DNA of 64,000 nt from Tenebrionibacter intestinalis (GTDB lineage: Bacteria > Pseudomonadota > Gammaproteobacteria > Enterobacterales > Enterobacteriaceae). Below the pieces are notes generated by a model. It had not been told where the DNA came from and searched no databases. It worked only from the letters and a program-made list of their open reading frames with translations. The translations under genes were made by a program, and so were the position numbers. The stretch spans positions 21,898 to 85,897 of the forward strand of contig NZ_JAEPBH010000015.1 of assembly GCF_016632365.1 (NCBI RefSeq). The letters are read 5' to 3'. Below, one piece after another: positions 9,394 through 17,784 of the stretch. The stretch's first letter is position 1, and every line of letters begins with the position of its first letter.

Positions 9394-9693
9394 ATGGAAC
9401 AAATTACATTGTCATTTCCGGCAACCCGCACCGTTAGCGGCCATTCGCTGGCCGGCGTCGTCGGGTCCGGCGATATGGAAGTATTGTTTACGGCAGATGA
9501 AGGCGAAACGCTTGTTGTCGATATCATCACGTCGGTGGACAACAGCCAGGCGCGCTGGCAGGCGCTGTTCGAGCGTCTGATCCTTACGGGCGAGCTGCCC
9601 GCAGGCCGGATGCAAATCCACGATTTCGGCGCGACGCCCGGCGTCGCGCGCATTCGTATCGAACAGGTATTTGAAGAGGTGAGCCATGCGTGA
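9394..9693 (+). CDS. mdcC: Malonate decarboxylase acyl carrier protein MdcC (delta)
   Basis: 99 residues. Carries the dephospho-CoA-type prosthetic group on which malonyl and acetyl thioesters are held. The serine of GVVGSGDMEVL is residue 25, the attachment position described for Klebsiella MdcC. The N-terminus MEQITLSFPATRTVSGHSLA also matches. It is preceded by AAGAGGGTGTT, and its last 8 bases overlap mdcD. Confidence 0.95.
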   Translation: MEQITLSFPATRTVSGHSLAGVVGSGDMEVLFTADEGETLVVDIITSVDNSQARWQALFERLILTGELPAGRMQIHDFGATPGVARIRIEQVFEEVSHA

Positions 9694-10519
9694 TGACCGT
9701 AGTTTTATTGAACTCAGAGCGCGTGAGCGCGCCCGGGCGCTGCTGGATGCGGGCAGCTATCGTGAACTGCTCGATCCGTTTGACGGCATTATCTCGCCGT
9801 GGCTGGGGCCGCAGGGGATAGTGACGCAGGCAGATGACGGCATGGTAGTGGCTAAAGGCGCGATTAACGGTAAACCGGCGGTGGTTATAGAGATTGAAGG
9901 CGCATTCCAGGGCGGCAGTATGGGTGAGGTGTCTGGCGCGAAAATGGCGGCGGCGCTGGAGCTGGCGGCGGAAGATAACCGCAACGGCATTCCAACCCAG
10001 GCTGTTCTGAGCCTTGAAACCGGCGGCGTACGTCTTCAGGAAGCGAACCTTGGCCTGGCGGCGATCGCTGATATCCATGCGGCGATCGTGGATTTGCGCC
10101 GCTACACGCCGGTCATCGGTATTGTAGCCGGAACCGTGGGCTGCTTTGGCGGGATGTCTATTGCCGCTGCGTTGTGCAGCTATCTTATTGTTACCCGCGA
10201 AGCCCGCCTTGGTCTGAACGGGCCGCAGGTTATTGAACAGGAAGCGGGAATTGAAGAGTACGACTCCCGCGACCGCCCTTTTATCTGGAGCATGACCGGC
10301 GGTGAAACCCGCTACCGTAGCGGGCTGGCGGATTGCCTGGTGCTGGATGGGGTGAACGCGGTTAAACAGGCGATGAATGACTTTATCGCCAAAGGGCTGC
10401 CGGAGAAAAATCGCACGGATAATTATCAATGGTATCTCGACAGGCTAACCCGTTTCGATACGCGTCAGCAGGCCGACAGTGAGCAGATCAAAACGCTTTT
10501 TGGGGAGGTGAATCAATGA
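9686..10519 (+). CDS. mdcD: Malonate decarboxylase beta subunit MdcD
   Basis: 277 residues. With MdcE it forms the malonyl-S-ACP decarboxylase that releases CO2 and leaves acetyl-S-ACP. The crotonase/carboxyltransferase-type fold is shown by FIELRARERARALLDAGSYR, EGAFQGGSMGEVSGAKMAAA, GGVRLQEANLGLAAIADIHA and GTVGCFGGMSIAAALCSY. It overlaps mdcC and mdcE by a few bases each, so the subunits are made from coupled reading frames. Confidence 0.96.
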   Translation: MRDDRSFIELRARERARALLDAGSYRELLDPFDGIISPWLGPQGIVTQADDGMVVAKGAINGKPAVVIEIEGAFQGGSMGEVSGAKMAAALELAAEDNRNGIPTQAVLSLETGGVRLQEANLGLAAIADIHAAIVDLRRYTPVIGIVAGTVGCFGGMSIAAALCSYLIVTREARLGLNGPQVIEQEAGIEEYDSRDRPFIWSMTGGETRYRSGLADCLVLDGVNAVKQAMNDFIAKGLPEKNRTDNYQWYLDRLTRFDTRQQADSEQIKTLFGEVNQ

Positions 10520-11319
10520 GCCAGACGCAAAGCCGCGCAGCCACCTGGCTGGAAAAACTGGCGCCCAATGCGCAGCGCATGAGCGGTCTGTGTCCGTCGG
10601 TACAGGTGGCGGATGCCGATCTTGCCGGTGAAACGGCGCGCTTTATCGCGGTGGTGCCGGATGCGAATAACCATTACCCGCGCGCCGCGCGCGGTGAAGT
10701 GGGGCTGCTTGAAGGGTGGACGCTGGGTAAAGTTGTCAGCGAAACCATCGCGGCAGATGCCGATAAGGCCGTTAAACGCCCCATCGTGGCCGTTATTGAC
10801 GTGCCGAGCCAGGCCTATGGCCGTCGCGAAGAAGCCTTCGGTATCCATCAGGCGCTTGCCGCCGCGGCCGCGGCGTATGCTAACGCGCGTCTCGCCGGTC
10901 ACCCGGTTATTGGGCTTATTGTCGGTAACGCGATGTCCGGGGCGTTTCTTGCCCACGGCTATCAGGCCAACCGCCTGATTGCCTTTAACGACGACGGCGT
11001 ACAGATACATGCGATGGGGAAAGCGTCTGCGGCGCGTATTACGCTGCGCAGCGTGGCGGAACTGGAAAAGCTGGCTTCCACTATTGCGCCAATGGCCTAT
11101 GACATCGGCAATTACAAAACGCTGGGTCTGCTCTCGGCGCTGCTGGATATCAGCAACCCTGTTGCGCCGACGTCAGACGATATCGCCCAGGTCACCGCCG
11201 TGCTACAGCAGGCGGTAAGCGATGCCCGCCAGGATAACACACTGAAGAACCGTCTTGGGGCGGAAAACCGCCGCAGTTCCGCGCTTGTGCGTGAGCGTAT
11301 GCGCGAAGCCTGGAAGTAA
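10516..11319 (+). CDS. mdcE: Malonate decarboxylase gamma subunit MdcE
   Basis: 267 residues. Partner of MdcD in decarboxylation of malonyl-S-ACP. Recognisable segments are GEVGLLEGWTLGKVVSETI, PIVAVIDVPSQAYGRREEAF, the glycine-rich IGLIVGNAMSGAFLAHGYQA, and IHAMGKASAARITLRSVAEL. ATGA overlap with the mdcD stop. About 100 bases separate it from the damaged mdcF. Confidence 0.96.
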   Translation: MSQTQSRAATWLEKLAPNAQRMSGLCPSVQVADADLAGETARFIAVVPDANNHYPRAARGEVGLLEGWTLGKVVSETIAADADKAVKRPIVAVIDVPSQAYGRREEAFGIHQALAAAAAAYANARLAGHPVIGLIVGNAMSGAFLAHGYQANRLIAFNDDGVQIHAMGKASAARITLRSVAELEKLASTIAPMAYDIGNYKTLGLLSALLDISNPVAPTSDDIAQVTAVLQQAVSDARQDNTLKNRLGAENRRSSALVRERMREAWK

Positions 11320-11422
11320 CCTGCCAGCGCGCCCGGCGGAAGCTGTAACGGGTTTTCGCGCGGGCGGCTGTAAAAAATAATATTGCGCGCGCGCTATTTC
11401 TTCTCATTTACAGGTGAATTAT

Positions 11423-12384
11423 ATGACCTATGTGATCATTCATGCCCTTGCACCGATCTTTGTCATCATGTTTTTAGGCTTCTGGGCGGGTAAGGCAAAA
11501 ATGGTGGATAACCAGAATGTGTCCTTACTCAATATTTTTGTTATGGATTTTGCGCTACCTGCGGCGCTGTTCAGCGCCACCGTTCAGACTCCGTGGGCGG
11601 GCATTGTCGCCCAGTCGCCGCTGGTGATTGTTCTTACGCTCACGATGTGGATAGTATGGGCCGCCATCTATTTCCTGGCCGTAAAGGTATTCCACAAATC
11701 GCCACAGGATGCGGCCGTGCTGACACTCACCGTGGCATTGCCTAACTATGCCGCGCTTGGCCTGCCTATCCTGGGCTCCGTGCTGGGAGAAGGGCCGTCC
11801 ACCTCGCTGTCTGTGGCGGTGTCCATCGCCTGCGGTTCCGTGCTGATGACGCCCGTCTGTCTGCTGGTGCTGGAGCGTGAAAAAGCGCGCGCCGCCGGCG
11901 GCCAGACGGGTTCGTCGCTGGCCATGCTGCCGGTGTGCTGATGTGGCGTTCTATCAAAAAGCCTATTGTGCTTGGGCCGCTGCTTGGGGTTATCCTCTCT
12001 GCCCTCGGCGTTAAAATGCCGGATCTGGTATTGTCGGCCATTAAACCGCTGGGCCTCGCCGCGACGGCCGCCGCGCTGTTCCTGACTGGTGTGATACTGT
12101 CCGCCCGTCGCCTGAAGATTAATACCGTGGTTATCCTTTCCAGTATTACCACTATGCTTATCCAGCCGTTTATCGCCTGGGGTATTGTGCTTGCGCTGGG
12201 CCTGCACGGACAGGTGGCTATTACCGCTGTGCTGATGGTTGCGCTTTCTGCGGGTTTCTTTGGCGTCGTGTTCGGCAACCGCTTTGGCGTACAGTCGCCG
12301 GATGCGGAAGCGGTGCTGCTGATAAGCTCGGTTCTGTGTATCCTCACGCTGCCGCTGTTTATCTCGCTGACGGCAGGAATGTAA
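11423..12384 (+). pseudogene. mdcF: mdcF, malonate transporter (AEC family), frameshifted
   Basis: Auxin-efflux-carrier-type permease that imports malonate through the inner membrane; intact homologues have about 319 residues in ten hydrophobic segments. The first part reads in one frame (MTYVIIHALAPIFVIMFLGF to TGSSLAMLPV) and stops at 11939-11941. The second part (LMWRSIKKPIVLGPLLGVIL to the end) is in another frame. The junction GCCGGTGTGCTGATGTGG has two extra bases (TG, within 11934-11937): removing them joins PV to LMWRS as in the Klebsiella protein. No other damage is seen, so this is recent, a sequencing error, or a reversible slip in a short TG run. Confidence 0.85.
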
Positions 12385-13005
12385 ATGATGCAAACGCCGC
12401 AGCCCCACGATTTACTCTGGCTTGATACCCGTGAAGCGCTGCAGGGAGCCGATGCGCTCTGGGTGAGCGCCCAGTGGCGCCCTGAGTTGCCTGTGGTGGT
12501 GCGGCGGGACATTCACGCAGGCGGCATGATTCCGGTAGGCGTACGCGGTCTGCGGCGCGACCAGCGTGCCGCAGGCTGGGCGAGCGCCTCACATGTTGTA
12601 CGCCGGGTAACGCCGGAGGCGCTGGCAGACCTGGAATATTTGTTGCATTCGCCGTTTGTTTCTCAGCCGCCGGTGCAGGCGGCTATTCAGTTGGCGATGC
12701 GCGAGTGGAGATGGTCATGGGGCATTGCAGGCAGTGCTGGCTATGCGCTGGCGACCGGCATTCCCGTGCTGCACGCCGACAGCGATATTGATTTGCTGAT
12801 CCGTGCGCCGCAGCGGCCGGATTGTGTACAGCTTGAACAGTGGCGTCATTTGACAATGGCGCTGCCTTGCCGCGCCGATACCCAGGTAGAAACGCCGCGA
12901 GGGGGCTTTGCGCTCACGGAGTGGCTGCGTGAAGGGCGCGTGCTGTTGAAAACCGCGAGCGGGCCGCAGATGACCGTTGATCCCTGGCAGCAGGAGACGC
13001 CATGA
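12385..13005 (+). CDS. mdcG: Phosphoribosyl-dephospho-CoA transferase MdcG
   Basis: 206 residues. A nucleotidyltransferase that attaches the prosthetic group made by MdcB to serine 25 of MdcC. The nucleotidyltransferase signature is HADSDIDLLIRAP; PHDLLWLDTREALQGADALW and IPVGVRGLRRDQRAAGW are typical of the N-terminal half. Two ATGs stand in a row at 12385 and 12388. It begins directly after the mdcF stop and overlaps mdcH by four bases. Confidence 0.94.
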   Translation: MMQTPQPHDLLWLDTREALQGADALWVSAQWRPELPVVVRRDIHAGGMIPVGVRGLRRDQRAAGWASASHVVRRVTPEALADLEYLLHSPFVSQPPVQAAIQLAMREWRWSWGIAGSAGYALATGIPVLHADSDIDLLIRAPQRPDCVQLEQWRHLTMALPCRADTQVETPRGGFALTEWLREGRVLLKTASGPQMTVDPWQQETP

Positions 13006-13910
13006 AGATACTTTTCACCTTTCCCGGACAGGGGACGCAGCGTCCCGGTATGTTACATAATCTGCCCTGCGCGGGGGATACGCTTGAACAGGCGCGTCAC
13101 ACGCTGGGCGATGAGGTTGATACGCTTGATACGCCAGATGCGCTTAAACATACCCGCGCCGTGCAGCTTTCGCTGTTGATTGCAGGCGTAGCCTGGGCGC
13201 GCGAGCTGGAACGCCCTGGCATTGTGCCGGATATGACCTGCGGCTTATCTGTCGGCGCATTTCCGGCGGCGGTGGCGGCGGGCGCGCTGCGTTTTGACGA
13301 TGCGCTGCGGCTGGTTGCGCAGCGTGGGGAGTTAATGGAGCAGGCGTATCCGCATGGCTATGGTTTGACTGCGATCATGGGGCTGGCGCAGGAGCAGATC
13401 GAGCCGCTGCTTGAAAATGGCGTCTTTATCGCAAACCTCAACGCCGAGCGTCAGATTGTTATTGCCGGGAGCGATGAGTGTATGGCGCGCGTGGCCCGGC
13501 GGGCGCTCGGCAAAGGCGCGAGCAGCGTACGCCGGCTGGCAGTGAGCGTACCGTCGCACTGTGCCTTGCTCGACGAGCCGGCGAGCAGGTTAAAGCAGGC
13601 GTTTGCCGGCGTTGAGACGATGCGCCCGCGTTGCGAATATTTAAGCGCCAGCACCGCTCGGGTCATCTGGCAGCCAGAGCGTATCGCTGACGATCTGGCC
13701 TTAAATATGTCGCGCACCGTACGCTGGCATGAAGCAATGGCCGCAGCGGAAGAGCGCGATGTGGGCCTTGCAATTGAATTGCCGCCCGGCGGCGTGCTTA
13801 CCAGCCTAACCCGCCAGGCCGTTACGCGTGAAGAAGCGGTATCGCTGGAGCGCAGCGGCGTGGAAGTGGCGGTGCATATGGCGAATAAATTACGTCAGCG
13901 GGATTATTAG
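13002..13910 (+). CDS. mdcH: Malonyl-CoA:ACP transacylase MdcH
   Basis: 302 residues. Charges the acyl carrier protein MdcC with malonyl from malonyl-CoA to start the decarboxylase cycle. It has the acyltransferase motifs FTFPGQGTQRPGM at the N-terminus, the nucleophile elbow CGLSVGAFPAAV (Ser about residue 86) and VPSHCALL with the catalytic His. Last gene of the mdc operon; the stop faces the convergent mdcR gene about 155 bases away. Confidence 0.95.
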   Translation: MKILFTFPGQGTQRPGMLHNLPCAGDTLEQARHTLGDEVDTLDTPDALKHTRAVQLSLLIAGVAWARELERPGIVPDMTCGLSVGAFPAAVAAGALRFDDALRLVAQRGELMEQAYPHGYGLTAIMGLAQEQIEPLLENGVFIANLNAERQIVIAGSDECMARVARRALGKGASSVRRLAVSVPSHCALLDEPASRLKQAFAGVETMRPRCEYLSASTARVIWQPERIADDLALNMSRTVRWHEAMAAAEERDVGLAIELPPGGVLTSLTRQAVTREEAVSLERSGVEVAVHMANKLRQRDY

Positions 13911-14066
13911 TACGGGGAGCCGGCAAAATCGCGCAGGGGTCACAGACCCGCTTCACCTCTTGCGAATGCGCTGAGCCGGTCTGTTAGCGCCTGGAAAACG
14001 GGGAGTACTGAGTGCCGGCTGACAGCGTAAATGGGCCGAAAAAAGCGTCCAGGCGCTGGAAAATGT

Positions 14067-14996
14067 TTACCGTTTTGATTCGCCGCGCCCCAGCGCATAC
14101 ATTCTTCCTTCGGCGGCCAGCGCCAGCAGGTTAGGATCGTGCTCGCGGTTACGTGGGAAGACAATGGCGATAAGCTGGCGCATCTGGTACGGCGCTGCGA
14201 GCTTCAGTAACTGCACGTCGTTACCATAAACTTTTTCCATTCTGCCTGGCATTAGCGTCATGCCTACGCCGGCCTGGACCAGGCTTAGTATTGAGAAAAT
14301 ATCATTTACCCGCATGATAATTTCCGGTTCAAAACCGGCGATATGGAAGGCTTCCTGGAAGCCGACATAGGTGGCAAACCCCTCCGGCAACGATACAAAT
14401 TTCTGATGAAGAAAATCGCGCAAATCCGCAGGCGCATCGGGGTTAAGCCCGGCGCTGGCCGGGGCTGCAAGGCAAATATCGTCTTCAAAAAGCGGTAGCA
14501 CTTCCAGTTGGTTGCGTTTGATTTCATCTTCGGTAACAGGGATAAGAATCGCATCCAGCATGCCTTCATCAAGCATTGACAGCAGCGCCTGGTTCGACCC
14601 CATGGTTAAATCCAGTTCAACGTCCGGACGGCGCAATTTCATGCCCATAATGAGTTGTGGAACGGTTTCCAGCATCAGCGAGTACAGCGTACCAATGCGC
14701 AGGCGCGCCAGGCCAAAGCCGCTTGCGCGACGGGTTTCTTCAATGCCGCGCGTCATGGTTTCAATCACGTCGGTTGCGTACTCCAGTAGCGTACTGGCCG
14801 CCGGTAGCGGCACCAGGTTGCGGCCCTTATGGCTGAAAAGCGGGCACCGAATCTCCTCTTCCAGAGAGTGCAGGGCGCGGTGCACGCTCACGCTGCTCAA
14901 CCCCATCGCTTCGGCAGTGCGGGCAATGTTCTCTTTTTTCATAAACGTAGCGAATACGGTGAGCTTGCGAAATGTAATGTCGTTATTGATGGGCAT
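14067..14996 (-). CDS. mdcR: LysR-type regulator MdcR of malonate genes
   Basis: 309 residues from ATG 14996 (MPINNDITFRKLTVF), the start that matches the Klebsiella protein; the frame is open further to 15086 but that extension has no counterpart. N-terminal winged helix (IARTAEAMGLSSVSVHRALH), then a periplasmic-binding-type effector domain with GLARLRIGTLYSLMLETVPQ, DLTMGSNQALLSML and SLVQAGVGMTLMPGR. In Klebsiella MdcR activates the mdc operon; its distal, convergent position is as there. Confidence 0.92.
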   Translation of the reverse strand: MPINNDITFRKLTVFATFMKKENIARTAEAMGLSSVSVHRALHSLEEEIRCPLFSHKGRNLVPLPAASTLLEYATDVIETMTRGIEETRRASGFGLARLRIGTLYSLMLETVPQLIMGMKLRRPDVELDLTMGSNQALLSMLDEGMLDAILIPVTEDEIKRNQLEVLPLFEDDICLAAPASAGLNPDAPADLRDFLHQKFVSLPEGFATYVGFQEAFHIAGFEPEIIMRVNDIFSILSLVQAGVGMTLMPGRMEKVYGNDVQLLKLAAPYQMRQLIAIVFPRNREHDPNLLALAAEGRMYALGRGESKR

Positions 14997-15106
14997 GAGT
15001 TTATCGCGCAGTGCGTTTTTAAAAGGAAAGTGCCGTGAAGTGAAGTACGTCGCAAAACTGAACGCCAGTACAGACAGGTAATTCACTTCAATTTTGACAT
15101 AAAAAC

Positions 15107-15120
15107 GTGATGTTAATCAC
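15107..15120. promoter_or_regulatory. Likely CRP-binding site before the PRD/SFCGS operon
   Basis: GTGATGTTAATCAC is a palindrome with both CRP half-sites (GTGA, TCAC) at correct spacing. It lies between the mdcR start (14996) and the operon start (15275) and could serve either. A further inverted repeat TTTCCG...CGGAAA (about 15186-15205) lies nearer the operon. Confidence 0.65.
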
Positions 15121-15274
15121 ATAAAATAGGCTAATTGACCCGTTTTGAGCCTTTTTTGTGGAGCAGATCACTCTCCGCCGCTCCATTTCCGCTTTGAAAC
15201 GGAAAACAACTCGCTTCAAACGCAGGCTTACAGAAAGTAGGTTTATGCCATCACCAGTTAATAGGGTATGAAGC

Positions 15275-15616
15275 GTGGAAAACGGAACGGTAGTAATTGA
15301 TAACGCTGGCGAGAAAGCAGTGCTGACCGCGCAGCTCGGCGAAGATATGTTGACCTGGATTAAAGCGCTGCTGGGTGAAAAGGGCATTACCCCTAATGCC
15401 GTGCAGGAGCAAATGCTTGAATCTCACGTGCGGGCGATGGCGCACCGTTCGGTAACGGGCGAGCCGTTGCCGGAAGTGGATATCAGCCTGTTTGAAGAAA
15501 TTTCTCAGGAATCGATGGAGCTGGCGAAAGAAGTTGTTGATAAATTCGGCAACCTCCCGGTTGAAGAGGCCTGGCTGCTGTCAGTGCATTTCGAAGTGGC
15601 GAAAGACAATCTTTAA
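15275..15616 (+). CDS. Small stand-alone PRD-domain protein
   Basis: 113 residues, starting at GTG. The sequence resembles a single PTS regulation domain without DNA-binding part: LGEDMLTWIKALLGEKGITP, ESHVRAMAHRSVTGEPLPEV and SVHFEVAKDNL with the conserved His residues of PRDs. Proteins of this size are a regular first gene of operons encoding SFCGS, DUF4312, DUF4311 and DUF4310 proteins. It may sense phosphorylation state or act as an EIIA-like partner; this is inference. The start codon choice is only moderately supported. Confidence 0.75.
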   Translation: MENGTVVIDNAGEKAVLTAQLGEDMLTWIKALLGEKGITPNAVQEQMLESHVRAMAHRSVTGEPLPEVDISLFEEISQESMELAKEVVDKFGNLPVEEAWLLSVHFEVAKDNL

Positions 15617-15632
15617 ATTTGAGGAGCAAAGA

Positions 15633-15992
15633 ATGGAACAGATTACAGTTGTGATTGGCGATCGTCTGGGTAAAGGCCAGAAAGTGGCGGCGGGCGTTGA
15701 GAAAGCGGGCGGCCGCGCGATTGTTGTACCCGGCGTTGCGGCAGATATGAAACTTGGCGACGTTATGAAGGCTGAGAACGCCACTTTCGGCATCTCCTTT
15801 TGCGGCAGCGGCGGCGCAGGCGCTATTACCGCGCAGACCAAATACGGTTACAAAGCCAAATACGGTATGCGTTCTGTGGATGAGGGCGTTACTGCTATCA
15901 ATGAAGGTTGCAATGTGCTGGGTTTCGGTTTTATGGATAAAGAAGAGCTGGGCGAGCGTCTGGTTGAAGCCTGGAATAAGAAGTACGCATGA
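15633..15992 (+). CDS. SFCGS-family glycine-rich protein
   Basis: 119 residues. It carries the family hallmark FGISFCGSGGAGAITAQT, with the cysteine at residue 57. Size, alpha/beta pattern (ITVVIGDRLGKGQKVA at the start) and an early central Cys recall PTS EIIB proteins, where a Cys is phosphorylated; whether that happens here is unknown. ATG 15633 follows GAGGAGCAAAGA. The end overlaps the next gene (ATGA), so SFCGS and DUF4312 proteins are probably made in fixed ratio. Confidence 0.82.
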   Translation: MEQITVVIGDRLGKGQKVAAGVEKAGGRAIVVPGVAADMKLGDVMKAENATFGISFCGSGGAGAITAQTKYGYKAKYGMRSVDEGVTAINEGCNVLGFGFMDKEELGERLVEAWNKKYA

Positions 15993-16285
15993 AAGAGCAA
16001 TTCACCACCACGGTGAGGGTCTGCGGCAAAGGCGATACCAAAGCGAAAGCCTTTGCCGATGCCCTGAATCATGTTCAGGGCACCGTTATGAAGTCCACAC
16101 CCCACATCCTTTTGCGCATTGAACCTCAGGACATTAGCGTGGTTCAGGCGCGAGTGGCTGTGCGTAAAGAAGCGTTTCTGTTCTTCTTTCTGCGCCGGGA
16201 GCGGCAGAATTTCAGCGTCGAACTGGATGTTACCGTGCAGGTGACGTCTGTGAATCTCGACAAAGTGGATTTTGTCGCGCAATAA
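15989..16285 (+). CDS. DUF4312 family protein
   Basis: 98 residues, soluble, without signal peptide or membrane helix. Features are TTTVRVCGKGDTKAKAFADA near the start, a basic and aromatic patch RKEAFLFFFLRRERQNFSVE, and a C-terminal beta-rich part. Found only in operons of this type; function unknown. It lies between the SFCGS protein and the two membrane subunits, so it is probably a cytoplasmic part of the same transport complex. Confidence 0.8.
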   Translation: MKEQFTTTVRVCGKGDTKAKAFADALNHVQGTVMKSTPHILLRIEPQDISVVQARVAVRKEAFLFFFLRRERQNFSVELDVTVQVTSVNLDKVDFVAQ

Positions 16286-16311
16286 CAAAACATCAACACA
16301 AGGGTAGCGTG

Positions 16312-17088
16312 ATGTTCTTAATAATATTAATAAAATCACTCATTATCGGCGGGCTGGTCGGCGTCGGTGTGGGTGCGGGGGCGGCACGTATGTTCCATGC
16401 CCCAACCACCCAGGGAATGGGGGCATTTCGCACACTGGGGGAGCTGAATTCCTGTGAGGGCGATCCGGCCTCACACTTCTCATTTGGATTAGGCTTCTTC
16501 TTCAATGCCTGGGCATCGTCGGTTGCCGCAGGCGCTTTCACTCAGGACGTTGACCACCGCATTATCCCTAACTGGGGGGCCGCGGCGCTGATGGTAAAAA
16601 ATCGCAACGTCGCTGAAACGCTGCACGATCCTAAAAAGATGGCGATTGCATGCGGCGTGATTGGCATGGTGGTTGTCGCCTTTTTGAATATGACCGCTTC
16701 TTCCGTACCGGCCTCCTTGCAGGTAACGGCGGTGAAGGTGCTGGTACCGGCGGCTAATCTACTGGTGAATATTGTCATGCCGGTCATCTTCTGGCTGGCG
16801 GCCATTGATGCAGGCAAGCGCTCCGGTTTCTGGGCGACGATTTTCGGCGGTCTGGCGCAGTTGATTATGGGCAACGCCGTACCCGGTCTGGTATTGGGTA
16901 TCCTTATCGGTAAGGGCGTAGAGGAGAGCGGCTGGAACCGCGTCACCAAAGTAATGATGGCGGCGATTATCGTGCTGTTTGTCCTTAGCGGCTTCTTCCG
17001 CGGCTTCGATATGAAACTGCTGGAATCCTTCCATCTCGGCGTGCCGAACTGGCTGGAACTCATTCATAACGCGATGAGCGGGAAATAA
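16312..17088 (+). CDS. DUF4311 membrane protein (transport subunit)
   Basis: About 258 residues; GTG 16309 and ATG 16312 are adjacent candidate starts after AAGGGTAGC. Hydrophobic segments include LIGGLVGVGVGAGAARMF, FFFNAWASSVAAGAFT, CGVIGMVVVAFLNMTA, LVNIVMPVIFWLAAIDAG, IFGGLAQLIMGNAVPGLVLG and AAIIVLFVLSGFF, giving six or more membrane spans. No canonical EIIC motif is seen. With DUF4310 it very likely forms the permease of the operon; the substrate must be inferred from the enzymes downstream. Confidence 0.8.
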   Translation: MFLIILIKSLIIGGLVGVGVGAGAARMFHAPTTQGMGAFRTLGELNSCEGDPASHFSFGLGFFFNAWASSVAAGAFTQDVDHRIIPNWGAAALMVKNRNVAETLHDPKKMAIACGVIGMVVVAFLNMTASSVPASLQVTAVKVLVPAANLLVNIVMPVIFWLAAIDAGKRSGFWATIFGGLAQLIMGNAVPGLVLGILIGKGVEESGWNRVTKVMMAAIIVLFVLSGFFRGFDMKLLESFHLGVPNWLELIHNAMSGK

Positions 17089-17099
17089 GGAGCATACAA

Positions 17100-17741
17100 A
17101 TGGAAGAGAAAAAAGGTTTCTGGTATGCCGACTGGTCGTTCCCGATCTTCGTTGGCCTGCTGTCTGCCGGCGTGTTTGCCGGGACGCATATGTACTATCT
17201 CTATGGTATCGGCGCGTTTAACGAAGTGGCCTTCGTCGCCATGCTGAAGTCCGGAATTGATACCGGCGTGTACGGCGCGGTAGCGGCGTTTGGCGCAAGC
17301 TTCCTGTTCGCCCGTATCATCGAAGGTTCGCTGGTAGGTATTCTGGATATCGGCGGCGCAATCCAGACCGGCATCGGGCTTGGCGTACCGGCGCTGCTTC
17401 TGGGGGCAGGCTTCGTTTTCCCGGTGGCAAACTTTGCAGCCTCGCTGGTGACCGGCCTCGTTCTCGGCCTTGCTATTGGCTATGTCATTATCCTTGCGCG
17501 TAAATTTACCGTCGGCCAGGGCAACACCACTTACGGCGCGGATGTCATGATGGGCGCGGGCAACGCTTCCGGCCGTTTCCTTGGGCCGCTTATCATCCTT
17601 AGCGCGATGGGCGCTTCCATTCCTATTGGTCTGGGGTCGCTGCTGGGGGCGCTGGTGTTCTATATCTGGCAGAAGCCTATTACCGGCGGCGCTATTCTGG
17701 GCGCTATGCTTTTCGGCGCCTTCTTCCCGGTTGCCCTCTAA
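17100..17741 (+). CDS. DUF4310 membrane protein (transport subunit)
   Basis: 213 residues. The start MEEKKGFWYADWSFPIFVGL follows AAGGAGCATACA. Several glycine-rich membrane spans are visible (FVGLLSAGVFAGTHMYYLYG, ILDIGGAIQTGIGLGVPALL, LVTGLVLGLAIGYVIILA, GLGSLLGALVFYIW, AILGAMLFGAFFPVAL). The glycine pattern recalls pore-forming permeases. Second membrane partner of the DUF4311 protein, 11 bases after it in the same operon. Confidence 0.8.
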   Translation: MEEKKGFWYADWSFPIFVGLLSAGVFAGTHMYYLYGIGAFNEVAFVAMLKSGIDTGVYGAVAAFGASFLFARIIEGSLVGILDIGGAIQTGIGLGVPALLLGAGFVFPVANFAASLVTGLVLGLAIGYVIILARKFTVGQGNTTYGADVMMGAGNASGRFLGPLIILSAMGASIPIGLGSLLGALVFYIWQKPITGGAILGAMLFGAFFPVAL

Positions 17742-17784
17742 GTTGTACGGGCGCTCAACGCGCCCGGTTTAACAGGAGAAACCC

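Noticed and set aside
9584..10429. 281-residue minus-strand frame opposite mdcD
   Set aside because: mdcD is a clear family member on the plus strand; the opposite frame has no family pattern and is a GC-rich shadow.
11766..12512. Long minus-strand frame over mdcF
   Set aside because: mdcF, though frameshifted, is recognisable on the plus strand over its whole length; the minus frame is a shadow.
14997..15086. Thirty extra N-terminal residues for MdcR
   Set aside because: The Klebsiella protein begins at the equivalent of MPINNDITFRKL; the extension has no homologous counterpart.
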